From: Babylonia areolata
Taxonomy: Eukaryota; Mollusca; Gastropoda; Neogastropoda; Buccinidae
Direction of reading: 5' to 3'
Assembly: GCF_041734735.1 (NCBI RefSeq)
Contig: NC_134876.1
Coordinates: 97,827,986-97,891,985 of the forward strand
DNA length: 64,000 bases
Both the position numbers and the translations under genes were made by a program. The notes under the pieces were generated by a model that was given only the letters and a program-made list of their open reading frames with translations, was not told the origin of the DNA and did not search any database. Positions 21,237 to 29,851 of this stretch are shown piece after piece (positions within the stretch are counted from its first letter, which is position 1; each line of letters starts with the position of its first letter).

Positions 21237-24009
21237 TCTAACTGGCAATAGGCATATTACATACAATTTGATCAGGGGTCACAGTATTTTTGATATCAGG
21301 AAATTTGTTTGCTGCATTATACAAGACCCAAAAAATACACAGAACATAAAGGAAGAAATCTATCATCAGAAATATGATAGTCATGCCTACCTATGACCAT
21401 CAGAACAGCAGAGGAGACAACTGATGTCCCACCTCTCTGGGCTAGAATCTGATTATGGCGGACAGTGTCTTGGCCAAGTCACATCCTCACTGTCTTGGCC
21501 AATACAGGGTTTTAGGACAGTCAGCATTGGGATGGTTCCCAAAGGCCAACTAGCCCTCAAGGCTGCAGCACCCAGTGCAATCGTGCCTCCTAGTTTGCCA
21601 GGCAAAGTCTTGCACAAAAGACTAATCTGTGAATGACTTCTTGTGCAGTTGAGGAACCATTAATCATACAGTGCTCACTTTGCTGTAAGCTTATGTCATT
21701 GTGAAATATAAGCTGTTTCTCATAAGCCCTTCCATCAGAAATAATTCTTTCTGATATTTGTCATTTTTCAGGAAATGATGGACCGGGAGAAGAAAGACAA
21801 ACTACCGACAATGCAAGTTGGGTTTATTGACAGTATCTGTTTACCTGTCTATGAGGTGAGGTTTAGATCTTTATCATTCATTTCACTGTCTGATTTGGGA
21901 CAGAAACAGTTTCTTTTCTATAATGTGTTACGGATCAGAACTGTCTGGAGAACAGGTACCCCATAACTCCCCCCCACCCACCCACCCACCCACTTGCCCC
22001 CCCCCCCCCCACCCCCCCAATCCTCCAAGGACTCGGAAAAAGATGTTACGCCCCCAACCTGACCCAATGTGCGTGTGCGTGTGTGCGTCCGTATATGTGT
22101 GTGTTTTTCTTATGTGCTTTGTATCTGATTAATGTTTTATTGTAAAGCGCTTTGAGAGGTTTAGAATTGCTGTACAGATATGTACTATTTCTCTCCTCAT
22201 TATCATCATGATTTAACACAAATATGACCTTGCCTTGCTCATGGGTTGACTGTGCTGTAAGTGTCAAGACGTTACACCCAAAGGAGGAAGGTGGCAGAAT
22301 GGTTAAGATGCTCATCTGCCAACACAGAGTCCGTGAGGGTCTGGGCTCGAATCCCGCTCTCGCCCTTTCTCCCAAGTTTCACTGGGAAATCAAGCTGGGC
22401 ATCTGGTCATTCGGAAGAGACGATAAACTGAGGTCCTGTTTGCAGCACGCACTTGGCGCACTGAAAAAGAACCCATGGCAACAAGAGTGTTGTCCTCTGG
22501 CAACAGAAGAAATCCACTCTGACAGGTACACAAAGATATATATGCATGCACTCAAGGCCTGACTATACGCGTTTGGTTATGCTGCTGGTCAGGCATCTGC
22601 TTAGCAATTGTGGTGTAGCGTATATGGATTTTTCTGAATGCAGTGACCCCTCTCTGAGAAACTGAAACTGATACAGCCAGACTAACCTGTGTACAGTCCA
22701 TTGTGAGTGCTGACTGTGCTGTGAGTGTCCAGACGTTACACAGACTGACCTGTGTGCAGTCCATTGTGAGTGCTGACTGTGCTGTGAGTGTCCAGACGTT
22801 ACACAGACTGACGTGTGTACAGTCCATTGTGAGTGCTGACTGTGCTGTGAGTGTCCAGACGTTACACAGACTGACCGTGTGTGCACTCCATTGTGAGTGC
22901 TGACTGTGCTGTGAGTGTCCAGACGTTACACAGACTGCCGTGTGTGCAGTCCATTGTGAGTGCTGACTGTGCTGTGAGTGTCCAGACGTTACACAGACTG
23001 ACCGTGTGTGCAGTCCATTGTGAGTGCTGACTGTGCTGTGAGTGTCCAGACGTTACAGACTGACCTGTGTACAGTCCATTGTGAGTGCTGACTGTGCTGT
23101 GAGTGTCCAGACGTTACACAGACTGCCGTGTGTGCAGTCCATTGTGAGTGCTGACTGTGCTGTGAGTGTCCAGACGTTACACAGACTGACGTGTGTACAG
23201 TCCATTGTGAGTGCTGACTGTGCTGTGGGTGTCCAGACGTTACACAGACTGACCTGTGTACAGTCCATTGTGAGTGCTGACTGTGCTGTGAGTGTCCAGA
23301 CGTTACAGACTGACCTGTGTGCAGTCCACTGTGAGTGCTGACTGTGCTGTGAGTGTCCAGACGTTACACAGACTGACCTGTGTGCAGTCCACTGTGAGTG
23401 CTGACTGTGCTGTGAGTGTCCAGACGTTACAGACTGACCTGTGTGCAGTCCACTGTGAGTGCTGACTGTGCTGTGAGTGTCCAGACGTTACACAGACTGA
23501 CCTGTGTACAGTCCACTGTGAGTGCTGACTGTGCTGTGAGTGTCCAGACGTTACAGACTGACCGTGTGTACAGTCCATTGTGAGTGCTGACTGTGCTGTG
23601 GGTGTCCAGACGTTACACAGACTGACCTGTGTACAGTCCATTGTGAGTGCTGACTGTGCTGTGAGTGTCCAGACGTTACACAGACTGCCGTGTGTGCAGT
23701 CCATTGTGAGTGCTGACTGTGCTGTGAGTGTCCAGACGTTACAGACTGACCTGTGTACAGTCCACTGTGAGTGCTGACTGTGCTGTGAGTGTCCAGACGT
23801 TACACAGACTGACGTGTGTGCAGGCCATCGCGCGTGTCTTCCCCCCGCTGAGCCCCCTGCTGAAGGGGTGCCAGCAGAATCGGTCCCACTGGCAGCAGGA
23901 GGCCCGCCACAAACAGCTGCTGCAGCAGCGCCACCTGGACAAGCAGGCCCGGGAGGAAAGGGCAGAGAACCAGGACAAGGACAAGGAGGAGGAAAAGACC
24001 ACCTCTTGA
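1084..24009 (+). CDS. PDE5/6: GAF-domain cyclic-nucleotide phosphodiesterase, PDE5/6/11 clade (3' part of gene, 15 exons)
   Basis: Hydrolyses cyclic nucleotides, most likely cGMP, in the cytosol or at membranes; GAF domains bind cGMP allosterically in this family. Exons: 1084-1154, 2558-2621, 2858-2905, 3658-3801, 5941-6084, 9827-9973, 10421-10528, 13135-13245, 15010-15097, 15967-16067, 16846-16923, 19789-19852, 20900-20974, 21772-21855, 23824-24009. They encode about 503 residues: the end of the last GAF domain (about 1-130), a linker helix (ALEVMSYHA) and the class I catalytic domain. Visible catalytic features are [26 protein letters not shown], the Asp in MMMTASD and the glutamine in [15 protein letters not shown]. 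From memory, [11 protein letters not shown] and STDLALYFK resemble insect Pde6 most and PDE11 next. The first GAF domain and start codon lie upstream of the window. All phases match except exon 13135-13245, which carries one extra base. The charged Lys/Glu tail has no CaaX box. PDE11 is the main alternative name. Confidence 0.93.
1755..2322 (+). mobile_element. Composite tRNA-derived SINE (SINE-C head with SINE-B tail)
   Basis: The head shows pol III box-like motifs (gtggcagcctgagg and gggttcgaggcc). A body with ccaggtgtgaatgggtacc follows, then a T-rich tract, and then the tail shared with other copies in this window (caaggcctgac ... cgcctccttgag), ending in repeated ctgaaa. It lies in the first intron seen here. 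Confidence 0.65.
2361..2482 (-). mobile_element. SINE-B tail fragment, inverted relative to the copy at 2229-2322
   Basis: Reads ctcaaggaggcgtcact ... caggccttgag on the + strand, the reverse complement of the tail that ends 40 bases upstream. Together they form an inverted repeat of about 90 bases with a short spacer. Confidence 0.75.
2558..2621 (+). CDS. PDE5/6: PDE exon 2 (GAF domain)
   Basis: Acceptor cctgcag, donor gtaagt. Encodes [16 protein letters not shown], the conserved 'GI-GHVA-TGE' segment of GAF domains. The incoming phase 2 makes the first codon GG|A. Confidence 0.93.
2720..2763. repeat. (TG)n microsatellite
   Basis: About 21 TG units in the intron between PDE exons 2 and 3. 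Confidence 0.95.
2858..2905 (+). CDS. PDE5/6: PDE exon 3 (GAF domain)
   Basis: A 48-base exon between ctttcag and gtaagt. It encodes [16 protein letters not shown], the 'NIPDAY-D-RF' segment of cGMP-binding GAF domains. Phase 0 at both ends. Confidence 0.93.
2906..3657. other. PDE intron 3, AT-rich, no feature seen
   Basis: Unique-looking AT-rich intron sequence. It is one of the few phosphodiesterase introns without an array or SINE. Confidence 0.7.
3658..3801 (+). CDS. PDE5/6: PDE exon 4 (GAF domain, NKxD-like motif)
   Basis: Encodes [19 protein letters not shown] and NKNDENLFE, the end of the GAF fold including the NK..(F)..D signature region. The donor is gtgaaa. The last 20 or so coding bases and the donor are copied three more times downstream (see the repeat at 3802-4200). 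Confidence 0.95.
3802..4200. repeat. CAT/GAT minisatellite containing three copies of the exon-4 end and donor
   Basis: After the true donor at 3802 come (CAT)n, then a copy of the exon end plus donor (3855-3893), (GAT)n, a second copy (3925-3966), (CAT)n, and a third copy (4049-4090), followed by CAT/AAT/GAT runs. Copies 1 and 2 keep gag|gtgaaac; copy 3 has gag|ttgaaac. The trinucleotide runs alternate in orientation, so neighbouring arms are complementary. Confidence 0.92.
4315..5850. repeat. 51-bp tandem repeat, about 30 copies
   Basis: The unit contains cagagtcagggtgaaggt, cccattaaggggcactgc and atgcaaggaa. Variation is mainly at ggaacagaac/ggaaagggg and aagg/gggg. The unit length is a multiple of three, so frames without stops stay open throughout; the resulting Arg/Val/Lys-rich or Leu/Thr-rich ORFs are not genes. 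It lies in the intron between PDE exons 4 and 5. Confidence 0.96.
5941..6084 (+). CDS. PDE5/6: PDE exon 5 (GAF end and linker helix)
   Basis: Acceptor ttttcag, donor gtgggt, phase 0 at both ends. Encodes [12 protein letters not shown], then [17 protein letters not shown], the helix that joins the GAF domain to the catalytic domain. Confidence 0.95.
6435..9305. repeat. Variable-unit minisatellite (18, 23, 26, 29 bp), over 100 units
   Basis: Built from modules such as ctgaaggcacacagaagg, cagtgaca and gca/aca. Units of 29 bases (…gtgacagcact), 26 (…gtgacact), 23 (…gcagcact) and 18 are interspersed. The - strand has almost no stop codons in any frame, giving three overlapping ORFs of about 950-990 codons rich in Cys, Leu and Val. 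It fills the intron between PDE exons 5 and 6. Confidence 0.96.
9379..9802 (+). mobile_element. SINE-A, tRNA-derived, near full length
   Basis: The tRNA-like head has gagccgagtggttaaagcg (box A region) and gggttcgaat (box B). The body contains gttaaagatcctgtaatcc and tggctgcatacatggcgggg, and the element ends in gaagaagaag. A-rich and TA-rich sequence (9614-9670) replaces part of the body. It ends about 25 bases before PDE exon 9827. Confidence 0.85.
9827..9973 (+). CDS. PDE5/6: PDE exon 6 (start of catalytic domain)
   Basis: Encodes [20 protein letters not shown] and the ERFHISYE segment that opens the catalytic domain. Phase 0 at both ends. The acceptor (gtggtgcag) lies only about 25 bases after the end of a SINE, and the donor gtctgt starts a TG microsatellite. 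Confidence 0.94.
9974..10022. repeat. (TG)n microsatellite at the donor of PDE exon 6
   Basis: The splice donor gtctgt merges directly into about 22 TG units. Confidence 0.95.
10421..10528 (+). CDS. PDE5/6: PDE exon 7 (first metal-binding His motif)
   Basis: Clean pyrimidine-rich acceptor (ctttccag) and a gtatgt donor. Encodes [20 protein letters not shown] followed by WRHAFN. The YHNWRHAFN motif holds the general-acid histidine and the first metal-binding histidine of class I phosphodiesterases. Confidence 0.96.
10545..10862. repeat. Polypyrimidine (TCC/TCT)n tract
   Basis: About 310 bases of nearly pure C/T on the + strand, starting 16 bases after the donor of PDE exon 7. Long mirror-symmetric homopyrimidine runs can form triplex DNA. 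The Ser/Pro-rich and Glu/Gly-rich ORFs here are artefacts. Confidence 0.95.
11040..11215 (+). mobile_element. Dispersed repeat (family E), copy 1
   Basis: Shares blocks such as ccttggccaagagagtgg and ctctgctgttctgatggt with the copies at 28520-28700 (+) and 21400-21600 (-). No coding capacity, class undetermined. The 40-bp array starts where this copy ends. Confidence 0.6.
11206..13140. repeat. 40-bp tandem repeat, about 37 copies, split by a LINE tail
   Basis: The unit contains ctgactatggtacactgcc and aatggctgcagactgacaca. The array runs 11206-12056 and 12508-13140. Its last unit contains the 3' splice site of PDE exon 8 (gctgcag|actgg), so most units carry the same potential acceptor sequence. 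Confidence 0.95.
12057..12507 (-). mobile_element. 5'-truncated non-LTR retrotransposon (CR1/L2-like) 3' end
   Basis: On the - strand a frame of about 78 codons reads [20 protein letters not shown], then [18 protein letters not shown] and [10 protein letters not shown]. This is the familiar C-terminal tail of CR1/L2-like reverse transcriptases. It is followed by a short 3' region with gcgctatataagtacc and two (ATT)n runs. It interrupts the 40-bp array, with a possible 5-base duplication (actat). Confidence 0.75.
13135..13245 (+). CDS. PDE5/6: PDE exon 8 (HDLDH metal motif), with a one-base frame break
   Basis: The acceptor gctgcag lies inside the last unit of the upstream 40-bp array. The exon begins TGQMLNIPG and ends [20 protein letters not shown] plus FQLK. 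The two halves are in different frames: the G run at 13159-13163 is one base too long for [16 protein letters not shown]. The flanking phases also require 110 bases rather than the 111 present. A homopolymer error in the assembly is the simplest explanation; a real disabling allele or pseudogenisation is less likely because every other exon is intact. Confidence 0.9.
13256..13462. repeat. (TG)n microsatellite after PDE exon 8
   Basis: Interrupted TG repeats that begin about 10 bases after the donor gtatgt. Confidence 0.95.
13658..13991 (-). mobile_element. SINE-B, 3' part (interrupted by SINE-A)
   Basis: Inverted copy running from the ctgaaa-repeat tail through the tail domain and the central domain (tgggacctcggtttattgtc). 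It is interrupted at 13991 and continues at 14391. Confidence 0.82.
13992..14380 (-). mobile_element. SINE-A inserted inside SINE-B, with 10-bp target duplication
   Basis: A near-complete inverted SINE-A, from cttcttcttcg at its 3' end to gcgcaatagccgagtggtta at its 5' end (minus-strand reading). The bases cgagagcagg occur on both sides (13982-13991 and 14381-14390), as expected for a target-site duplication. Confidence 0.88.
14391..14466 (-). mobile_element. SINE-B, 5' tRNA-like head (other side of the insertion)
   Basis: Resumes SINE-B after the nested insertion. The minus-strand head reads gaaggtggcagaatgatta ... gttcgaatcc, matching the head of the copy at 22283. Confidence 0.8.
14605..14974 (-). 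mobile_element. SINE-D, tRNA-derived, near full length
   Basis: On the minus strand the head reads tgatggcctagaggtaacgc ... ggttcgaatcac. A central domain with gaggtcccgtgtgcagcatg follows, then cccgaatttcagacagag and a tail gtgataaaaagaaatacaaa. It ends about 35 bases before PDE exon 15010. Confidence 0.82.
15010..15097 (+). CDS. PDE5/6: PDE exon 9 (EHHHFDQC motif)
   Basis: Acceptor tgcccacag, donor gtcagt. It completes the AA|A codon and encodes [20 protein letters not shown] and IMILSTK. Its last 50 or so bases, with the donor, recur three times in the following GAT-rich intron. Confidence 0.96.
15098..15545. repeat. GAT-rich minisatellite with three copies of the exon-9 end
   Basis: Imperfect GATGATGGT arrays enclose copies of the exon end at 15221-15270, 15336-15386 and 15478-15530. 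Copy 1 keeps a full ctaag|gtcagt junction. Copies 2 and 3 have lost that donor (cagtcag) but have gained strong GTGAGT sites a little upstream (near 15361 and 15502). Confidence 0.92.
15656..15914 (-). mobile_element. TTAA-flanked MITE, copy 1 (259 bp)
   Basis: Bounded by TTAA on both sides with short imperfect inverted ends (ctctctccatacg and cgtactgagtgag). It matches the copy at 38013 in the opposite orientation. It differs by a tandem duplication of 27 bases (tactgaagaggtgaatgttg…). The TTAA target suggests a piggyBac-type non-autonomous element; this is inference. Confidence 0.72.
15967..16067 (+). CDS. PDE5/6: PDE exon 10 (catalytic domain)
   Basis: Acceptor ttgcag, donor gtaaga. Encodes [20 protein letters not shown], then [14 protein letters not shown], the helix preceding the substrate pocket. 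Outgoing phase 2 (AA|G). Confidence 0.96.
16080..16324. repeat. (TCTG)n/(TG)n microsatellite
   Basis: Starts 12 bases after the donor of PDE exon 10 and alternates TCTG and TG runs. Confidence 0.95.
16708..16808. repeat. (TA)n(GA)n(GATA)n microsatellite
   Basis: Three consecutive simple runs about 40 bases before PDE exon 11. Confidence 0.95.
16846..16923 (+). CDS. PDE5/6: PDE exon 11 (catalytic domain)
   Basis: Acceptor tatccag, donor gtaaag. Encodes [19 protein letters not shown] and SRDLLR. Incoming phase 2 (AA|G), outgoing phase 2 (AG|A), both consistent with the neighbours. Confidence 0.95.
16971..17013. repeat. (CA)n microsatellite
   Basis: About 21 CA units, 47 bases after PDE exon 11. 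Confidence 0.95.
17076..17165 (-). mobile_element. SINE-D 3' fragment
   Basis: Matches the SINE-D tail: tgaaattcaggctactctcc and related blocks in inverted orientation. No head is present. Confidence 0.6.
17262..19770. repeat. Tandem repeat of about 50-66 bp, some 45 copies
   Basis: The core is cagcactttttggctgtg followed by tttttgtacatctatct, with variable (TCTA/TCTG) runs and ctctgtgtgccttacat. Unit length varies through the TCTA run. It ends about 20 bases before PDE exon 12; the acceptor itself is in unique sequence. Confidence 0.95.
19789..19852 (+). CDS. PDE5/6: PDE exon 12 (catalytic Asp)
   Basis: Encodes [20 protein letters not shown] and K. The aspartate in MTASD aligns with the metal-binding Asp of PDE5 (MTACD), with Ser replacing the usual Cys. 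The acceptor is caccacag. Confidence 0.95.
20375..20880. repeat. 72-bp tandem repeat, about 7 copies
   Basis: The unit contains catgttttgggaacggttgg, ggtgaattttactttg and acccatgctgcagacagtgg. Because 72 is a multiple of three, two frames stay open and run into PDE exon 13. It lies in the intron just before that exon. Confidence 0.94.
20900..20974 (+). CDS. PDE5/6: PDE exon 13 (catalytic domain)
   Basis: A 75-base exon, phase 0 at both ends, acceptor gactttcag. Encodes [20 protein letters not shown] and [13 protein letters not shown] is shared by the PDE5/6/11 group. Confidence 0.96.
21180..21234. repeat. (CA)n microsatellite
   Basis: About 27 CA units preceded by a CACG-rich stretch. Confidence 0.95.
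21400..21600 (-). mobile_element. Dispersed repeat (family E), inverted copy
   Basis: The + strand reads cagaacagcagaggagaca ... tagccctcaaggctgcagc, the reverse complement of the 28520 copy. No coding capacity. Confidence 0.6.
21772..21855 (+). CDS. PDE5/6: PDE exon 14 (purine-selecting glutamine)
   Basis: An 84-base exon, phase 0 at both ends, acceptor atttttcag. Encodes [20 protein letters not shown] and SICLPVYE. The glutamine of MQVGF is the invariant purine-binding residue of class I phosphodiesterases. Confidence 0.96.
22278..22674 (+). mobile_element. SINE-B, near full length
   Basis: Head: aaggtggcagaatggttaag and gggctcgaatcccg (box A and B positions). Central domain: gagacgataaactgaggtcc. 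Tail: ctggtcaggcatctgctta, gtgtagcgtatatggat, ending in gaaactgaaactg. It splits a single leading unit of the 63-bp array (22244-22277). Confidence 0.85.
22675..23823. repeat. 63-bp tandem repeat, about 18 copies, ending in a splice acceptor
   Basis: The unit contains gtgagtgctgactgtgctgt, gagtgtccagacgttaca and cagactgacctgtgtgcag. Some copies are 59 bases (ttacagactg). The last unit ends gtgtgcag, which is the 3' splice site of PDE exon 15. Confidence 0.95.
23824..24009 (+). CDS. PDE5/6: PDE exon 15 (last coding exon and stop)
   Basis: Begins directly after the last unit of the 63-bp array (gtgtgcag). It encodes [20 protein letters not shown], the end of the catalytic fold, then a tail rich in Lys, Glu and Gln that ends KEEEKTTS and a TGA stop. 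There is no prenylation motif. GC content is clearly higher than in the surrounding introns. Confidence 0.93.
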   Translation, partial: AIARVFPPLSPLLKGCQQNRSHWQQEARHKQLLQQRHLDKQAREERAENQDKDKEEEKTTS

Positions 24010-24980
24010 CACGCGGCCTGTAGCGTCAGCTGAAGGGAGAGAACTCTCCGTCCACACACCAGCTGGCGCTGTGCCTGCATCACCAAGGCCTGACTGACTG
24101 ATGCCTTGAGTCGTTGCAAAGGTCAGGCATCTGCTTTGTTTTCTCTGCAGATGTGGTGTGGTGTATGTGGATCATTCCACATGGTTTAACACCTCCTTTA
24201 TTCTGACACTGAAACCTATAATCCTTTTTTTTTCTCTTTTTTTTTAAAACTGAAACTTGCGAAATCAGTTTCCATCCGCACTTTGACTGACTGACTTTCA
24301 GAATTCCACATAAAATGGACACTTCTGAAAAAGTTGAACTTGTTGAACTGTGAGCACATGCACAAGTGTGTCTCGGTGTTTGGTTTGTCTATGCTGTGAC
24401 GTTTTGTTAGACTTACTGGGTGGTCTTTAATTTCCCTTTGTAATTTTAGCGTGATGACGTATTGGGTGGTGGGTCTGTGTGTGTGTGTGTGAAGATCTCC
24501 ACGCTTGATGGGGAAGACCAATGGTCTGGTTGGTTTTGACTGCCTTGTTGGTTTCCTTCATTTCAGTTGCTGTTGATTTTTTTTGTTTGGGTTTTTTAAA
24601 CTGCAAATATGAATGTTTGTTTCTGACGTATGAAAACAGTCCACTCTGAACGGTTTCGGCAAAGTTGTGATTTCCTTTATTGTGAAAATATATTTGCAAA
24701 ATGTCCGCCCCTTTGTATGTCTGTTAACAACTGATGTCTTGGATCTCTTACAATGATTATGTTGCTTGATTCTGAAGTGTTAAAGATAGATAGATAGATA
24801 GATAGATATATTACTATATATTTCAGTGGGTTTCAGCTTCATTCTGGACATGGTTTCAATGATTATGATAGTAGTGATGAACACTAAAGCTGTGCTAAAG
24901 AATTCACCTAAAGCTCTGCATGGAAGCATCTTCCATGTTTTGGCATAAAAGTAATAAAATGAATGTAGTATAATCTGTCA
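24010..24980 (+). other. Probable 3'UTR of the phosphodiesterase gene
   Basis: Follows the stop codon. Contains a SINE-B tail fragment (24118-24215, gcatctgct...gcagatgtgg) and T-rich tracts. An AATAAA hexamer lies at 24953-24958. The end point is inferred; other AATAAA-like hexamers occur near 25440. Confidence 0.45.
24953..24958 (+). terminator. Candidate polyadenylation signal (AATAAA) for the phosphodiesterase
   Basis: A canonical hexamer about 945 bases after the stop codon, in AT-rich sequence. Assigned by position only. Confidence 0.35.
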
Positions 24981-26540
<1,560 letters not shown>

Positions 26541-26545
26541 TTTTT

Positions 26546-27172
26546 CTTTGTTGACTGTTCTGCACCACATGATGATCTTTGGTTGACTGTTCTGCACCAC
26601 ATGATGATCTTTGGTTGACTGTTCTGCACCACATGATGATCTTTGGTTGACTGTTCTGCACCACATGATGATCTTTGGTTGACTGTTCTGCACCACATGA
26701 TGATCTTTGGTTGACTGTTCTGCACCACATGATGGTCTTTGGTTGACTGTTCTGCACCACATGATGGTCTTTGGTTGACTGTTCTGCACCACATGATGGT
26801 CTTTGGTTGACTGTTCTGCACCACATGATGATCTTTGTTGACTGTTTTGCACCACATGATGATCTTTGGTTGACTGTTCTGCACCACATGATGATCTTTG
26901 GTTGACTGTTCTGCACCACATGATGATCTTTGGTTGACTGTTCTGCACCACATGATGGTCTTTGGTTGACTGTTCTGCACCACATGATGATCTTTGTTGA
27001 CTGTTTTGCACCACATGATGGTCTTTGGTTGACTGTTCTGCACCACATGATGATCTTTGTTGACTGTTCTGCACCACATGATGATCTTTGTTGACTGTTC
27101 TGCACCACATGATGGTCTTTGGTTGACTGTTTTGCACCACATGATGGTCTTTGGTTGACTGTTTTGCACCAC
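26546..27172. repeat. 32-bp tandem repeat, about 20 copies
   Basis: Unit: ttggttgactgttctgcacc plus acatgatgatct (or gtct). A few units are 31 bases. Open - strand frames of about 200 codons are a by-product. Confidence 0.95.
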
Positions 27173-27237
27173 TCTTGAGTCTACCTTCTAGTGTCCAGTG
27201 AAGGAATGTCCAGGTGATGTGACCTTGCTCTCTTTAA

Positions 27238-27775
27238 AAGACATGTCCAATGCATTTCCACCACTTTCTAATGGTAATGGTCTCCATGTTCACAAGACAT
27301 GTCCAATGCATTTCCACCACTTTCTAATGGTAATGGTCTCCATGTTCACAAGACATGTCCAATGCATTTCCACCACTTTCTAATGGTAATGGTCTCCATG
27401 TTCACAGGACATGTCCAATGCATTTCCACCACTTTCTAATGGTAATGGTTTCCATGTTCACAAGACATGTCCAATGCATTTCCACCACTTTCTAATGGTA
27501 ATGGTCTCCATGTTCACAGGACATGTCCAATGCATTTCCACCACTTTCTAATGGTAATGGTTTCCATGTTCACAAGGCATGTCCAATGCATTTCCACCAC
27601 TTTCTAATGGTAATGGTCTCCATGTTCACAAGACATGTCCAATGCATTTCCACCACTTTCTAATGGTAATAGTCTCCATGTTCACAAGACATGTCCAATG
27701 CATTTCCACCACTTTCTAATGGTAATGGTCTCCATGTTCACAAGACACGTCCAATGCATTTCCACCACTTTCTCC
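27238..27775. repeat. 56-bp tandem repeat, about 9.5 copies
   Basis: The unit contains catgtccaatgcatttccac, cactttctaatggtaatgg and ctccatgttcacaaga, and copies are very uniform. Confidence 0.95.
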
Positions 27776-28519
27776 ATGTTCTCTTTATTGCACTGGGTGA
27801 GTACTTGTTGACTGGAGATGATGTAAGGCCAAAAGATTCGCAGAATTCTTCATAGGCTTTTTGCATGGAAGGTTGACAGCTTCCAAATGCATGAAATGTT
27901 GACAGCTTCCAAAGACTATTCTTAGTCAACCTCTTGCATTCTAAACCGTAGAGCAGAGTGGAAGGTACACAGCTCTTGTTACATTCTCAGCTTTGGAAAA
28001 CAGACACACCTGTAACAATTCCATACATTGCCCATGAAGACCATGGGGGCGTCCAGGAGCCTCGAGCCAGAATGTGTGGAATCATATGAGCTTTAGATGA
28101 CATCTGTGGGTCTTTTTCACCCGTTGGTGCCATGCTGAAGTTGACCGTTCTCTGTTTATCATTCATTTTATTGTACATTGATACATTTACTTGTTTGTTT
28201 ACTATGTATAGTACTGTATTTAATTCTATATTAAATACTTTATAGAAACGTTGGCTCGCAAAGTCTGACCTGCATTTTGGATTTGTGCCTACGTCAGGCA
28301 TTTGCTCTTTATTGTCTTTGTTATAGCAGGTATATATGTGGTGTAGCTCAAGAGTTACCAAAGTCAGTGGAGAACTTGTGATTATTGGGAGTGGTGGAAG
28401 AGGGTTAGGGGAGGATGGGGGTGAGAGTGTCTGGAGGGTGATGAACAGGAGGAGGAGAAGGAATTATATACATGTATGATGTATAAACCAGTATGCAATG
28501 CAAGACTACACTGTCTCTG
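27776..28519. other. Intergenic, no gene seen
   Basis: Unique-looking AT-rich sequence with no domain-bearing ORF. Confidence 0.55.
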
Positions 28520-28700
28520 AGTGCTGCAGCCTTGAGGGCTAGTTTGCCTTTGGGAGCCATCCAACGCCGACTGTCCTAAAACCCTCTTCGCTGAAAGAGT
28601 GGGAATGTAACTTGGGTAAGACATTATAATCAGATTCAAACCCAGATAGTCAGGACAGCAGTTGCCTCCTCTGCTGTTCTAATGGTCACAGTCAGACATG
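28520..28700 (+). mobile_element. Dispersed repeat (family E), copy 3
   Basis: Contains cagccttgagggctagtttg, cgccgactgtcctaaaaccc and ctgctgttctaatggtcac, and ends gtcagacatgactgactata. That ending resembles the 40-bp array unit at 11206. Confidence 0.6.
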
Positions 28701-29233
28701 ACTGACTATATACGTTATGCTGTCTGTAACATTTGACATATTCTGTTAAGTTTTTAAAGGTGATGTTTTCCTTATGGGCTATTATACATGTACATATACC
28801 CGGATATGTATGTGTCAGTGCAGGGTTTTTTTATGCTTGTTTTTTATATAATTTTTATTAACCTATATTTATTGTCCATGTTGACAGTTGTGTTAGTATT
28901 GAAGGATTTTGTTGTGTTTTGGGATATTGGTACACTCTATATGTGTGTGTGAGTTTTTCTTTGCTTTTTTGTTTTCTTATTTCCACTTCTTTTCACGAGT
29001 AAATATTTTCAAAGGTTGCACTCCATTTTGAAAATTCCTATTTCTATTCTTCAGGGGTTTGTTTTTTTTCTATTTTTTGTGATTATTTTTTAGAGTTTTG
29101 TATGATTTTGGCCAAGACCTGTGTATATTTTCAAAGACCTGGATATTATCATTTTGAAATAAAGTACCAAACTGATATTGAAATAAGACAATATAACTAT
29201 TGTTACAAACTATAAAGTTTGTTTTCTGCTCAT

Positions 29234-29269
29234 ACACACACACACACTCACACATGCAAGCACACACAT

Positions 29270-29351
<82 letters not shown>

Positions 29352-29372
29352 TCACTCACTCACTCACTCACA
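29234..29372. repeat. (CA)n(CTCA)n microsatellite
   Basis: About 130 bases of CA and CTCA repeats. Confidence 0.95.
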
Positions 29373-29851
29373 CGTACTCTTATATTGATGATCGTAGACA
29401 AAACAACAAACTGGACCCATGTCAGTATAGAAATTCATATGATATTATCAGCACAAAGAATTTATAAAGATACTGACTTTAAATGTCTCATGAAGAGTGC
29501 CTTGACCATTATGAAGAACAAATATGCTGCACCAAAATGAAAGAATACTAAAAATTAATCACACAGTGATGAATTATTGTGTGGGATTTCTAATTAAGAA
29601 TCTGACAAGTATACTTGAATGAGAGCTACTGAAAAGTCGCCCTCTAAGTTATATACACAAATATCTTGATATCTGAAATACAGTTTTCAATCTGTATTTG
29701 CATGTACTTTTTTTTTTGGGGGGGGGGGGGGCAGTGCAAAAATTGTACGTGAATACAGTTAAGACTGAACTGTTAGCAGAGAGAATGCATAGCAATAATT
29801 ATGTAAATGTAGCAAAGCTATATGTTTCCACCCTCCAACTTTTGGCGTGCG

